DNA from: Bacteroidales bacterium
Lineage (GTDB): Bacteria; Bacteroidota; Bacteroidia; Bacteroidales; UBA932
NCBI GenBank assembly: GCA_017447265.1
Contig: JAFSOA010000017.1
Location: 94,723-158,722, forward strand
Direction of reading: 5' to 3'
Length of the DNA: 64,000 bases
Below are positions 18,741-27,922 of this stretch, piece by piece (the first letter of the stretch is position 1; each line of letters begins with the position of its first letter). A program made the translations under genes and the position numbers. Below the pieces are notes generated by a model that saw nothing but the letters and a program-made list of their open reading frames with translations, was not told the DNA's origin and did not search any database.

Positions 18741-18772
18741 GCCGGCCACGCTGGGGGCTTCTGGCGTGGCCG
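18741..18772 (+). repeat. Intergenic hairpin repeat, family A (copy 3, variant loop)
   Basis: Shares the first 19 bases of copy 2, then diverges, but still closes a stem GGCCACGC/GCGTGGCC. The change in the 3' half keeps pairing possible, which favours a structural role. Confidence 0.75.
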
Positions 18773-18797
18773 ACGGGTGACGGACGACGGGTGACGG
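18771..18797 (+). repeat. Short tandem repeat
   Basis: CGACGGGTGACGG occurs twice with a 14-bp period, immediately after repeat A copy 3 and before the prmC stop. Confidence 0.7.
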
Positions 18798-18810
18798 CCG
18801 CGAGGGGAAA

Positions 18811-19791
18811 TCAGCGGATGACGAAGCGGTCGCGGCCGCTGATGTCGGGGACGACGTGGCTGCCGGGGAAGAGTGCGGCCACTTCGGGGCCGAAGCGCTC
18901 GTTGATTTCAAGATAGAGATGGCCGTCGGGGCGCAGCAGCGCCTCGGACCAACGGGCGATGGCGGCATAGAAGCGAAGCGGATCGTCGTCCGGGACGAAC
19001 AGCGCCTCGGCCGGCTCGAAATCCTTTACGTTGGGCCGCATCAAGGCACGCTCGCGCTCGCAGACATACGGCGGATTCGACACGATGACATCGAACTTCG
19101 GCAGTCCGGCCGGCGGCGACGCCAGCACGTCGGCCGAAAAGAAAATGGGCTTGGCGCCGCCGACTTTCACCCGTTGCCGGCAGGCATAGCGAAGGGCCGC
19201 TTCCGACAGATCGCAACCGTAGACCATCGCCTCGGGAAACTCGGCCGCCAGCGACCAGGCAATGCAACCCGATCCGGTGCAGATGTCGAGGATGCTGAAG
19301 GGACTGTCATCGTCGTACGGATCCAAAGCGGCATCAGCCGCTAGCGGAGGCCGTGCGGGCCAGCCTTGCGGAATAGCAGGCTGGAGCGGCGAAGTTAGGG
19401 GCGGCGCCTCGTAACTCAGATCATCGATGATGCGCGATACCAGTTCCTCGGTCTCCGGCCGCGGAATCAGGCAACCCTCGCCCACCTTGAAACGGTGGCC
19501 GCAGAACTCCGTGACGCCCAGCACATACTGCAGCGGCCGTCCCGTCGCCAACTCATCTAGAGCGGAGCAGAGCGGGTGGTATTCCGTCCCAAGAGCATTT
19601 TTTCGCTCTTGGGACGGAATACCAGAGCTCAGCGGAGCGTCAATAACGAGATCCGGCTCCGAAACAAACTTATAAGAAGGAATGTCCGTGTAATGCGCCA
19701 GCAGCCGGCAGGCGATGGACTTCGCCTCCGGCTCCGGATACAGCGGCGCGAGCCGGGTTACACACGCGTTGAAAAAATCTCGAATCGTCAT
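18811..19791 (-). CDS. prmC: Peptide chain release factor N5-glutamine methyltransferase PrmC
   Basis: PrmC methylates the GGQ glutamine of RF1/RF2. The SAM-binding motif (DICTGSGCIAWSLA), the catalytic N-P-P-Y motif (VSNPPYVCERE) and the I-P-R-P-E-T motif are present. The ORF is 326 aa, longer than the usual 280-290, because of two extra stretches. One lies between residues about 55 and 75 and is encoded by a perfect palindrome (19578-19623). The other, Pro/Ala-rich, lies near residues 140-160 just before the SAM motif. Both keep the frame. It precedes ddl in transcription order only as a downstream neighbour 31 bp away, so ddl-prmC cotranscription is likely. Identification firm; whether the insertions are tolerated is untested. 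Confidence 0.92.
   Translation of the reverse strand: MTIRDFFNACVTRLAPLYPEPEAKSIACRLLAHYTDIPSYKFVSEPDLVIDAPLSSGIPSQERKNALGTEYHPLCSALDELATGRPLQYVLGVTEFCGHRFKVGEGCLIPRPETEELVSRIIDDLSYEAPPLTSPLQPAIPQGWPARPPLAADAALDPYDDDSPFSILDICTGSGCIAWSLAAEFPEAMVYGCDLSEAALRYACRQRVKVGGAKPIFFSADVLASPPAGLPKFDVIVSNPPYVCERERALMRPNVKDFEPAEALFVPDDDPLRFYAAIARWSEALLRPDGHLYLEINERFGPEVAALFPGSHVVPDISGRDRFVIR
19578..19623. repeat. Perfect 19-bp-arm palindrome inside the prmC coding sequence
   Basis: Left arm 19578-19596 (GGTATTCCGTCCCAAGAGC) and right arm 19605-19623 are exact reverse complements around an 8-base loop. The element is translated in frame within prmC. Confidence 0.95.
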
Positions 19792-19822
19792 TTGACAAAG
19801 GCCAGCGAAACGCAGCTGAGCG

Positions 19823-20797
19823 TTATGGATTGACCGACGACAGCGCCTCTTCGATCAGGCAGTCCAGGACGTCCTCGACCTTCATGCCCGCCTGGCGGAT
19901 CTGCGCCGGAACCAGCGACATCTTCGTCATGCCCGGGACCGGATTGATCTCCAGGAAGAAGACCTTACCCGACTCCGTCATGATATAGTCACAGCGGATC
20001 AGGCCCCGGCAGCCGAAGTGCTGGTAGATGCGGCGCGTCTGCTCACGCACCACCTGCGCCTGCTCCGGCGTGATCTGCGCCGGGCACACCTCGTCGCTCT
20101 TGCCCAGGTACTTGGCCTCGTAATCGAAATACTCGTTGTGCGATATGATCTCCGTCACCGGCAGCGGAATGATCTCCCCGTTCCGGTTGAACACACCCTC
20201 CGTCAACTCACGGCCGGGAATGTAACTCTCGATCAACACATCGTCGCTTTCCGAAAAAGCATTGGCCACGGCAGCCGCCAGGTCTTCCATGCGCTTGACC
20301 TTCGTCACGCCAAAGGAACTGCCGCCGTCGTTCGGCTTGACGAACACGGGAAGGCCCAGCTTCTCCACGACCTCCTCCGGATCGAAGGGCTGGCCTCGGT
20401 GCAGGAAGAATTCGGGCGCCAGGGGAATGCCTAGCCCTTGCAGACCCTTCTTGCAGGCGTGCTTGTCGAAGGTCAGGGCCGCCACCCGGGAAGAGCAGGT
20501 CGTGAAAGGAATCTCATGCTTCTCCAGTTCCGCCTGCAGAATGCCGTTCTCACCCGGCGTTCCGTGGATCATGATCATCGCCACGTCGAAATTCCGCAGT
20601 TCAGAAGGAAGGAAAGGCTTCACCGGGACGGCGACGTCTTTCACCGCCGGGTCACAGACAGACCACTGGCCGCCGCGCAGGAGCAGTTCCGTCACTTCGT
20701 AACGCTGCGCGAGGCAGCTCGCCACGAACTTGCCGCTGAGTACGGAGATACCCCATTCCGAGGAGTCCCCGCCGTAAATCAATGCTATTTTTTTCAT
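19823..20797 (-). CDS. ddl: D-alanine--D-alanine ligase
   Basis: Cytoplasmic ATP-grasp enzyme that makes the D-Ala-D-Ala dipeptide for peptidoglycan. At 324 aa it shows the N-terminal I-Y-G-G-D-S-S-E-W motif, the central FVKPNDGGSSFGV segment and the C-terminal FLEINPVPGMT metal/substrate motif. The E-W in place of the usual E-H/R-E near the N-terminus is a small deviation. Neighbours are a class A PBP immediately upstream (9 bp) and prmC downstream (31 bp), so it belongs to a cell-wall transcript. Identification firm. Confidence 0.96.
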   Translation of the reverse strand: MKKIALIYGGDSSEWGISVLSGKFVASCLAQRYEVTELLLRGGQWSVCDPAVKDVAVPVKPFLPSELRNFDVAMIMIHGTPGENGILQAELEKHEIPFTTCSSRVAALTFDKHACKKGLQGLGIPLAPEFFLHRGQPFDPEEVVEKLGLPVFVKPNDGGSSFGVTKVKRMEDLAAAVANAFSESDDVLIESYIPGRELTEGVFNRNGEIIPLPVTEIISHNEYFDYEAKYLGKSDEVCPAQITPEQAQVVREQTRRIYQHFGCRGLIRCDYIMTESGKVFFLEINPVPGMTKMSLVPAQIRQAGMKVEDVLDCLIEEALSSVNP

Positions 20798-20806
20798 ATA
20801 TGCGTA

Positions 20807-23146
20807 TCAGTTGAAGTAGTCGTTGGAAGCCGCCGGGTTCGTATCCGTCGCATCGTCGGCCGAACCGTCGCACAACTGGTCGGCCGTCCAGCCCAGCGGT
20901 GCCACGAACACATCTTCCGGCCCCATCGGGATGGAAGGGTCCGCATAGATCTTCTGCATGAAGATGGCCCAGATGGGCAGCGCCATGTTGTTGCCGCCGC
21001 CGAGGGCCGTGCTCGTGAAGTGCACCTGACGGTCTTCTGCGCCCACCCAGACACCTGCCGTCAGTTTCGGTGTATAGCCGATGAACCAGCCGTCGGAGTT
21101 TTCGTTGGTGGTACCGGTCTTGCCGGCGATGTCACCCTGGATGTTGTAGCGCCAGCGGATGCGGCCCGCCGTACCGTCGTTGACCACGCCCTGCATCATG
21201 TTGATCATCTTGTAGGCCGTGATCTCGCTGATGGCCTCGCGCTTGCGCGTCGAGAAAGTGGCCAGCACATTGCCCGCATTGTCTTCGATGCGGGTGACAA
21301 AGGTCGGATAGCAGTACACGCCGCGGCCCGGATAGGTGTTGTAGGCCGCCACCATCTCCATCACGGAGAGGTCGCAGGAGCCCACGCAGAGCGAGACCAC
21401 GGGATCGAGGTAACTGCTGATGCCCATCTTGCGGCAGAGATCTACCAGCGCGAAAGGCCCGAACTGCTTCATGAGATAGGCCGAGATGTTGTTGCGGCTG
21501 TTGGTCAGGCCCCATTTGAGGGTCACGATGCGGTCGTCCACCTCGCTCTTCGGCGCCCAGTCGGTGCCGTTGACGTCGATGGTATAGGTCGTATTGGCTA
21601 CTTTGTCGCAAGGGGTGTAGCCCTCCTGCATGGCCAGGGTATAGAGGAAGGGCTTGAAGGTCGAACCGACCTGGCGCTTGCCCTGCCCCACGTTGTCGTA
21701 TTTGAAATAATGGTAGTCCGGCCCGCCGACATAGGCCTTCACGTTGCCGGTGTTGGGCTCGATGGCCACGAGCGCCGCCCGCAGGAAGGACTTGTAGTAG
21801 CGGATGGAGTCGTTGGGCGTCATGGTGGTGTCGACGTAGCCCTTCTGGTTCCACGCGAAGACGCGCATGGGCACCGGTTCGTCGAAAGCCCTGGCGATAT
21901 CGGCGTCGGAGCGGCCGGCTTCCTTCATCTCGCGGTAGCGGTCGCTCCAGCGGCGGCCGTTGCGCATCAGGCGGTCGACATCTTCTTTCGACACATCGTT
22001 GGAGAAGGGAAAATGGGTGCGGTACCTGAGCTCGTTGTTGAGCGTTTTCTGGAGCTCTTTGCCCAGGTGCTGCGCCACGGCCTGTTCGGCATATTTCTGC
22101 ATGCGGGAATCCAGGGTCGTGTAGATGCGCAGGCCGTCGCGGTCGAGGTCGTACTGCGTGCCGTCCGGCTTGCGGTTCTTGTTGAGCCAGCCGTAGAGCG
22201 GATTGTCCCGCCAGGCCAGGGAGTCGGCCCGGTAGTCTTCCACCTGCGTATAGGAGGAGCGCTTGGGCTCGGTGGCGTTCATGAAACGGCGGAGCATGTC
22301 GCGGAAGTACGGCCCGTAACCGGAGTTGTGGTCCTGCTGGCGGTAGGTCACCACGATGGGAATCTGCACGATGGAATCGAGGTCGTGCTTCGACAGATAG
22401 TCGTATTTTTCCATCTGCCGGAGCACATGGTTGCGGCGGGAGAGGGACTGTTCGGGATTGATGGCGGGGTTGTAGCGCGTCGGCTTGTTGACCATGCCCA
22501 CCAGGCAGGCGCCCTCTTCGACGGTCAGGTCGCAGGGGTCCTTGGCGAAGAAGGTGTTGGAGGCGGCCTTGATGCCATAGGCGTTGCCGCCGAAGAAGAT
22601 CTGGTTGAGATACATGGTCACGATCTCGTTCTTCGTGTAGTTGCGCTCGATCTTGACGGCGGTGATCCACTCCTTGAGCTTGATGCCGATCATCTTCAGC
22701 TGCCGGCCGCCGGGTATCCTGCTGCGCACGTCCTGCCGGGGATAGAGGGTCTTGGCCAGCTGCTGGGTGATGGTGCTGCCGCCGCCCTGCGACGAGTCGC
22801 CCAGCAACAGGGTCTTGACGGCCACGCGGCCCAGGCCGCGGAAGTCGATGCCGGAGTGGCGGTAGAAGCGTGCGTCCTCCGTGGCGACGGCCGCGTCGAT
22901 GAGGTGGCGCGGAATATCGTCGTAGCTCACATAGGAGCGGTTTTCAATATGATAGGTATTGAGGACCTTGCCGTCTTCTGAGATCAGCAGGGTAGCCAGG
23001 TTGCTGTCCGGATTCTCAATCTGTTCGAACGATGGAATCTTGGCAAAAAGCGCCACCAGCAGCAGCGCAAAGAGCAGGCCGACGACCGGAATGGCGATCA
23101 GGATCCAGAACCACCTGGTTATTTTTTTCTGCAGGGAAGCCTTCAT
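20807..23146 (-). CDS. Bifunctional penicillin-binding protein 1A (glycosyltransferase/transpeptidase)
   Basis: Class A PBP that polymerises and crosslinks peptidoglycan on the periplasmic face. One N-terminal membrane helix (residues about 12-35) precedes a GT51 domain with catalytic E90-D-A-R-F-Y-R-H and the G-G-S-T-I-T-Q-Q-L motif. The transpeptidase domain has S495-T-F-K498, S550-R-N552 and K676-T-G678. Length 779 aa is typical for bacteroidal PBP1A. It is the first gene of a PBP1A-ddl-prmC series and divergent from topA. A TAAATTTG box at complement 23192-23199 is a good promoter candidate. Confidence 0.95.
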   Translation of the reverse strand: MKASLQKKITRWFWILIAIPVVGLLFALLLVALFAKIPSFEQIENPDSNLATLLISEDGKVLNTYHIENRSYVSYDDIPRHLIDAAVATEDARFYRHSGIDFRGLGRVAVKTLLLGDSSQGGGSTITQQLAKTLYPRQDVRSRIPGGRQLKMIGIKLKEWITAVKIERNYTKNEIVTMYLNQIFFGGNAYGIKAASNTFFAKDPCDLTVEEGACLVGMVNKPTRYNPAINPEQSLSRRNHVLRQMEKYDYLSKHDLDSIVQIPIVVTYRQQDHNSGYGPYFRDMLRRFMNATEPKRSSYTQVEDYRADSLAWRDNPLYGWLNKNRKPDGTQYDLDRDGLRIYTTLDSRMQKYAEQAVAQHLGKELQKTLNNELRYRTHFPFSNDVSKEDVDRLMRNGRRWSDRYREMKEAGRSDADIARAFDEPVPMRVFAWNQKGYVDTTMTPNDSIRYYKSFLRAALVAIEPNTGNVKAYVGGPDYHYFKYDNVGQGKRQVGSTFKPFLYTLAMQEGYTPCDKVANTTYTIDVNGTDWAPKSEVDDRIVTLKWGLTNSRNNISAYLMKQFGPFALVDLCRKMGISSYLDPVVSLCVGSCDLSVMEMVAAYNTYPGRGVYCYPTFVTRIEDNAGNVLATFSTRKREAISEITAYKMINMMQGVVNDGTAGRIRWRYNIQGDIAGKTGTTNENSDGWFIGYTPKLTAGVWVGAEDRQVHFTSTALGGGNNMALPIWAIFMQKIYADPSIPMGPEDVFVAPLGWTADQLCDGSADDATDTNPAASNDYFN

Positions 23147-23191
23147 TTTTTTTAACTTCGTTAAAGCCAGCAGGGTGCTTCAACAATCGTG

Positions 23192-23199
23192 CAAATTTA
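23192..23199 (-). promoter_or_regulatory. -7 promoter box for the PBP1A-ddl-prmC series
   Basis: TAAATTTG matches TAnnTTTG, 45 bp upstream of the PBP1A ATG in the divergent gap with topA. Confidence 0.5.
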
Positions 23200-23258
23200 G
23201 GAAAAAAGATTTGGAAAGTTCGCGTGATTATCCGTTACTTTGCACTCCCAAAACAAAA

Positions 23259-25547
23259 ATGAAGGAGATGGGAGAGAATTTAGTCATTGTGGAGTCGCCG
23301 GCCAAGGCAAAGACGATAGAGAAGTTTCTCGGGAAAGGTTTTACAGTCAAATCGAGTTTCGGACACATCCGGGATCTGAAGAAAAACGGACTGGGCATCG
23401 ACATCGAACATGGTTTCGTGCCCCAGTACGAGATTTCTTCCGACAAGAAGAAAACGGTGTCCGAGCTGAGCAGCGCCGCCGCCCGGGCGGACATGATCTG
23501 GCTGGCTTCCGATGAAGACCGCGAAGGAGAGGCCATTGCCTGGCACCTCGCCGAGACCCTCGGCCTGCCGGTCGAAAAGACCCGCCGCATCGTCTTCCAC
23601 GAGATTACCAAACCGGCCATCCTCGAAGCCATCGAGAACCCGCGCGACATCGACATGAACCTGGTCAAGGCCCAGCAGGCCCGCCGCGTGCTCGACCGCC
23701 TCGTCGGTTTCGAACTCTCCCCCATCCTCTGGAAAAAGATCCAGCCGAAGCTCTCGGCCGGCCGTGTCCAGTCGGTGGCCCTGAAACTCATCGTCGACCG
23801 CGAGCGCGAAATCGCCGCCTTCGACAGCAAGCCCTACTTCCGCGTGGAGGGAATCTTCGTCCCCGAAGGCGCCCACAAGGCAGTCCACGCCACCCTTGAC
23901 CGCAAATTCGACAACGAAGAGCAGGCCCGCGCGTTCCTCGAACGCTGCAAGGGCGCCAGCTTCCAGATCGATACCATTGATAAGAAAGAGGCCCACCGCT
24001 CGCCGGCGCCGCCCTTCACCACTTCCACCCTGCAGCAGGAAGCCGCCCGCAAGCTGGGGTTCTCCGTCAGCCAGACCATGTCGATCGCGCAGCGCCTCTA
24101 CGAGGCCGGTCTGATCACCTACATGCGTACCGACTCCATGAACCTCTCTTCGCTGGCCATCGGCACGACCAAAGAGACCGTCACCCGGCTCTACGGCGCC
24201 GAATATTCCAAGACGCGCAACTACCACACCCGCGTCAAGGGTGCCCAGGAGGCCCACGAAGCCATCCGCCCGACCTATGTCAGCAACCTGGACATCGAAG
24301 GCACCGCCACCGAAAAGAAACTCTACAACCTCATCTGGAAACGCACCGTCGCCTGCCAGATGGCCGACGCCCGGGTCGAGAAAACCGACGTGACGATCCG
24401 CGGCGACCGCTTCGAAGAGCGCTTCCTCGTCTCCGGCGAACAAATCCTGTTCGACGGTTTCCTGAAAGTCTATATCGAAGGCCGCGACGACGAAGAGGAG
24501 GAAGTGCAGGCCGTGCTGCCGCGCCTTGAAAAAGGCCAGTCCCTCCGCTGCGACGGCATCACCGCCCAGGAAAAATACACGCCGCATCCGCCCCGCTACA
24601 GCGAGGCCAGCCTCGTCAAGAAGCTTGAGGAACTCGGCATCGGCCGTCCTTCGACCTATGCTTCGACCGTGAGCACCATCACCACCCGCGGCTACATCAT
24701 CAAAGGCGACAAGGCCGGTACCGAACACGACCTGGCCGTCCTGACGCTCAAGGACGGCGTCATCACCCACAGTTTCCGGCGCGAGGTCATCGGCGCCGAG
24801 AAAAAGAAGCTCCTGCCCGAGAACATCGGCATGGTGGTGACCGACTTCCTGGCCGCCAACTTCGCCGACATCCTCAACTACGGCTTCACCGCCCGGGTGG
24901 AAGAGTCGTTCGACAAAGTGGCCAAAGGCAAACTCGCCTGGGACAAGGTCATCAGCGATTTCTACGGCCCGTTCCACCAGGAAGTGGAAGGCAGTCTCCA
25001 GGACCGCGAACACACACATGCCGAACGCTTCATCGGCAACGATCCGGCCACCGGCAAGCCCATCACGGCCCGCATCGGCCGCTTCGGCCCGCTGCTCCAG
25101 AAAGGCGCCAACGACGATCCCGACAAGCATTTCGTCAGCCTGAAGAAAGGCCAGCTCATCGAGTCGGTGACCCTGGAAGACGCCTTGCAGCTCTTCGCCC
25201 TGCCGCGCGTCGTGGGCCAGTACAACGGCGCGGAGATCACCACCGCCATCGGCCGCTTCGGCCCCTATGTGAAATGCAACGGCCAGTTCGTTTCGCTCGC
25301 CAAGGGACAGGATCCCTACACGATCACCGAGGCGCAGGCCATCGCCCTGATCGAAGGGAAAAAGGAGCAGGAAGAGAAGAAAGTGATTGCCGAATTCGCC
25401 GCTTCGGGCATCCAGATCCTCAACGGCCGCTACGGCCCGTATCTCAAACAGGGAAAAGAAAACTATAAGATCCCTCGGCGGACCGATCCTTCCACCCTCA
25501 CGGAAGAGGACTGCCTGGCCCTGATCGCCAAATCGCGCAAGAAATAG
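23259..25547 (+). CDS. topA: DNA topoisomerase I
   Basis: Type IA topoisomerase relaxing negative supercoils. Start set at the ATG at 23259 (MKEMGENLVIVESPAKAKTI); the open frame extends 300 bp upstream, but that part overlaps the divergent PBP1A gene. An ATG three codons later is also possible. Toprim residues include E12 and D85-E-D87, and the catalytic tyrosine is Y288 (GLITYMRTDS). Instead of Cys4 zinc fingers, the C-terminus carries three R-x-G-R/Y-x-G-P-type repeats (near residues 605, 665 and 725), the usual bacteroidal form. Length 762 aa. A T-tailed hairpin follows at 25558-25580. Confidence 0.96.
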   Translation: MKEMGENLVIVESPAKAKTIEKFLGKGFTVKSSFGHIRDLKKNGLGIDIEHGFVPQYEISSDKKKTVSELSSAAARADMIWLASDEDREGEAIAWHLAETLGLPVEKTRRIVFHEITKPAILEAIENPRDIDMNLVKAQQARRVLDRLVGFELSPILWKKIQPKLSAGRVQSVALKLIVDREREIAAFDSKPYFRVEGIFVPEGAHKAVHATLDRKFDNEEQARAFLERCKGASFQIDTIDKKEAHRSPAPPFTTSTLQQEAARKLGFSVSQTMSIAQRLYEAGLITYMRTDSMNLSSLAIGTTKETVTRLYGAEYSKTRNYHTRVKGAQEAHEAIRPTYVSNLDIEGTATEKKLYNLIWKRTVACQMADARVEKTDVTIRGDRFEERFLVSGEQILFDGFLKVYIEGRDDEEEEVQAVLPRLEKGQSLRCDGITAQEKYTPHPPRYSEASLVKKLEELGIGRPSTYASTVSTITTRGYIIKGDKAGTEHDLAVLTLKDGVITHSFRREVIGAEKKKLLPENIGMVVTDFLAANFADILNYGFTARVEESFDKVAKGKLAWDKVISDFYGPFHQEVEGSLQDREHTHAERFIGNDPATGKPITARIGRFGPLLQKGANDDPDKHFVSLKKGQLIESVTLEDALQLFALPRVVGQYNGAEITTAIGRFGPYVKCNGQFVSLAKGQDPYTITEAQAIALIEGKKEQEEKKVIAEFAASGIQILNGRYGPYLKQGKENYKIPRRTDPSTLTEEDCLALIAKSRKK

Positions 25548-25557
25548 CGCTTACAAT

Positions 25558-25580
25558 TTGAAAGTTTTCTTTCAATTTTT
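25558..25580 (+). terminator. Intrinsic terminator after topA
   Basis: TTGAAAG and CTTTCAA form a perfect 7-bp stem with a 4-base loop, followed by a T-run. Confidence 0.7.
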
Positions 25581-25591
25581 CACGGTTTTTC

Positions 25592-25622
25592 TTGTCTGCA
25601 AAAAGATAAATACCTATTTTTG
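25592..25622 (+). promoter_or_regulatory. Promoter of the Lrp-type regulator (TTG -33, 20-bp spacer, TATTTTTG -7)
   Basis: TTG at 25592-25594 and TATTTTTG at 25615-25622 fit both Bacteroidota elements with the expected spacing. Predicted transcription start is within a few bases of the ATG at 25631. Confidence 0.7.
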
Positions 25623-25627
25623 CAGAC
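25594..25627. promoter_or_regulatory. Perfect inverted repeat overlapping the Lrp promoter (candidate operator)
   Basis: GTCTGCAAAAA (25594-25604) and TTTTTGCAGAC (25617-25627) are exact reverse complements separated by 12 bp. The right arm covers most of the -7 box, the arrangement expected for autorepression. Confidence 0.75.
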
Positions 25628-25630
25628 ATT

Positions 25631-26146
25631 ATGTCAAAGATTGATTTTCAAGTAGACGAGATCGACCAGAAGATTCTGGCCTTCCTTGTCAAGAACGCCA
25701 GGATGCCGTTCCTGGAGATTGCACGTGAATGCGGCGTTTCCGGAGCCGCCATTCATCAGCGTGTCAAAAAGATGGAAAATGCCGGCGTGATCACTGGTTC
25801 CCGGCTGCTCGTCAAACCCGAAGCCCTCGGCCTCAACGTCTGTGTTTTCATCTGCGTTTCGCTGGCGGAAGCCAACGCCTACCCCAAGGTGATCGAAGCG
25901 CTCCGGAAGATCCCCGAAGTCGTCGAGTGTCATTTCGTAACCGGTCAGCATTCCCTGCTCCTGAAGCTCTATTGCTTCGACCAGGACCATCTGATGAAGA
26001 TCCTGATCGACACCATCCAGAACATTCCGGGCATCGGCAAGACCGAGACGCTGGTCTCTCTCGACCAGGCCATCGAACGGCAGGTATGGGTCAAGGACTA
26101 CGACTACGTCAAGGCTCCGGCACAACCGGCGCAAAAGAAGAAATAG
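25631..26146 (+). CDS. Lrp/AsnC-family transcriptional regulator
   Basis: A DNA-binding regulator that usually responds to amino acids. The N-terminal winged helix-turn-helix spans residues about 7-55 (DEIDQKILAFLVKNARMPF, then a CGVSGAAIHQRVKKM recognition helix). The C-terminal RAM/ACT-like ligand domain spans about 65-150. Length 171 aa is slightly above the family norm owing to a lysine/proline-rich tail. A perfect inverted repeat lies over its own promoter, implying autoregulation. Its 3' end overlaps the convergent ispD gene by 38 bp. The effector cannot be inferred. Confidence 0.93.
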   Translation: MSKIDFQVDEIDQKILAFLVKNARMPFLEIARECGVSGAAIHQRVKKMENAGVITGSRLLVKPEALGLNVCVFICVSLAEANAYPKVIEALRKIPEVVECHFVTGQHSLLLKLYCFDQDHLMKILIDTIQNIPGIGKTETLVSLDQAIERQVWVKDYDYVKAPAQPAQKKK

Positions 26147-26804
26147 CCAGCAGCGCCGCTGCATAATCCATATCGTCCGGCGTCGTGATCTTCAGATTGA
26201 TCCGGTCGCCGGGCACGATGTGCACCTTTCCGCCCGCAGCCTCGTACACGGAAGCGTCGTCGGTGAACGCCGGCGAGAAAGGCTGCCGGTAAGCTTCCTT
26301 CAAAGAACGGGCATCGAACAGCTGGGGCGTCTGCACCAGCACCAGTCCGTCGCGGCTGACAGGCACGGACGTTTCACCGTCCACCCGCCGCACCGACTCC
26401 ACCACCGGAATGGCCGGAATCACGGCCGGGTGGTCTTCCGCAGCTTCATACAGTCTTTGCAACAGGCTGTCCGACAGAAGCGGCCGCACACCGTCGTGGA
26501 CGGCCACCACGCCGTCTCCGGTCACATACTGCAAGGCATTCTGCACGGAGTGAAAACGGGTGATGCCGCCCGCCACCATGGTATAGCGGTCCAGGAAGCC
26601 GCTCTGCCGGCAGTAATCGCGCCACCAGCCCTTCTGCGCCTCCGGGAGCACAAGGATGATGTCGACCTTCGGATCGAAGGCCTTGAAACGCTCGATCGTA
26701 TGGCGCAGGATGGGTTTCCCGCCGATTTCCAGGAACTGTTTCGGCCGGTCGGCGCCCATCCGGACACCTTGTCCGCCAGCAACGATGACTGCGTATCGCT
26801 TCAT
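26109..26804 (-). CDS. ispD: 2-C-methyl-D-erythritol 4-phosphate cytidylyltransferase
   Basis: Third step of the MEP isoprenoid pathway: couples MEP to CTP to give CDP-ME. The nucleotide-binding start VIVAGGQGVRMGADRPKQF, the AVHDGVRP segment and the TDDASVYEAAG motif are conserved. At 231 aa the length is normal. The 3' end overlaps the Lrp-type gene tail by 38 bp on the opposite strand. A TACTTTTG box at complement 26832-26839 fits its promoter. Secure identification. Confidence 0.95.
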   Translation of the reverse strand: MKRYAVIVAGGQGVRMGADRPKQFLEIGGKPILRHTIERFKAFDPKVDIILVLPEAQKGWWRDYCRQSGFLDRYTMVAGGITRFHSVQNALQYVTGDGVVAVHDGVRPLLSDSLLQRLYEAAEDHPAVIPAIPVVESVRRVDGETSVPVSRDGLVLVQTPQLFDARSLKEAYRQPFSPAFTDDASVYEAAGGKVHIVPGDRINLKITTPDDMDYAAALLAISSFAPVVPEP

Positions 26805-26831
26805 GTGTATAACTCGTTTATATCTGCTCTA

Positions 26832-26839
26832 CAAAAGTA
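26832..26839 (-). promoter_or_regulatory. -7 promoter box for ispD
   Basis: TACTTTTG on the minus strand, 27 bp upstream of the ispD ATG, in the divergent gap with mreB. Confidence 0.45.
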
Positions 26840-26862
26840 GCGAATTATCGCGAGATTATTCC

Positions 26863-26870
26863 TAATTTTG
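26863..26870 (+). promoter_or_regulatory. -7 promoter box for the mreBCD-PBP2-rodA operon
   Basis: TAATTTTG matches TAnnTTTG exactly, 35 bp upstream of the mreB ATG. No clear -33 TTG. Confidence 0.5.
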
Positions 26871-26905
26871 TCTTTCTGAATCAACTGAATAAATATTTAC
26901 ATCAT

Positions 26906-27918
<1,013 letters not shown>

Positions 27919-27922
<4 letters not shown>

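Noticed and set aside
20438-22981. Plus-strand open frame opposite ddl and PBP1A
   Set aside because: Shadow; covers catalytic motifs of both real genes on the other strand.
22959-23258. N-terminal extension of topoisomerase I
   Set aside because: Lies within the divergent PBP1A gene and its promoter; the conserved N-terminus begins at 23259.
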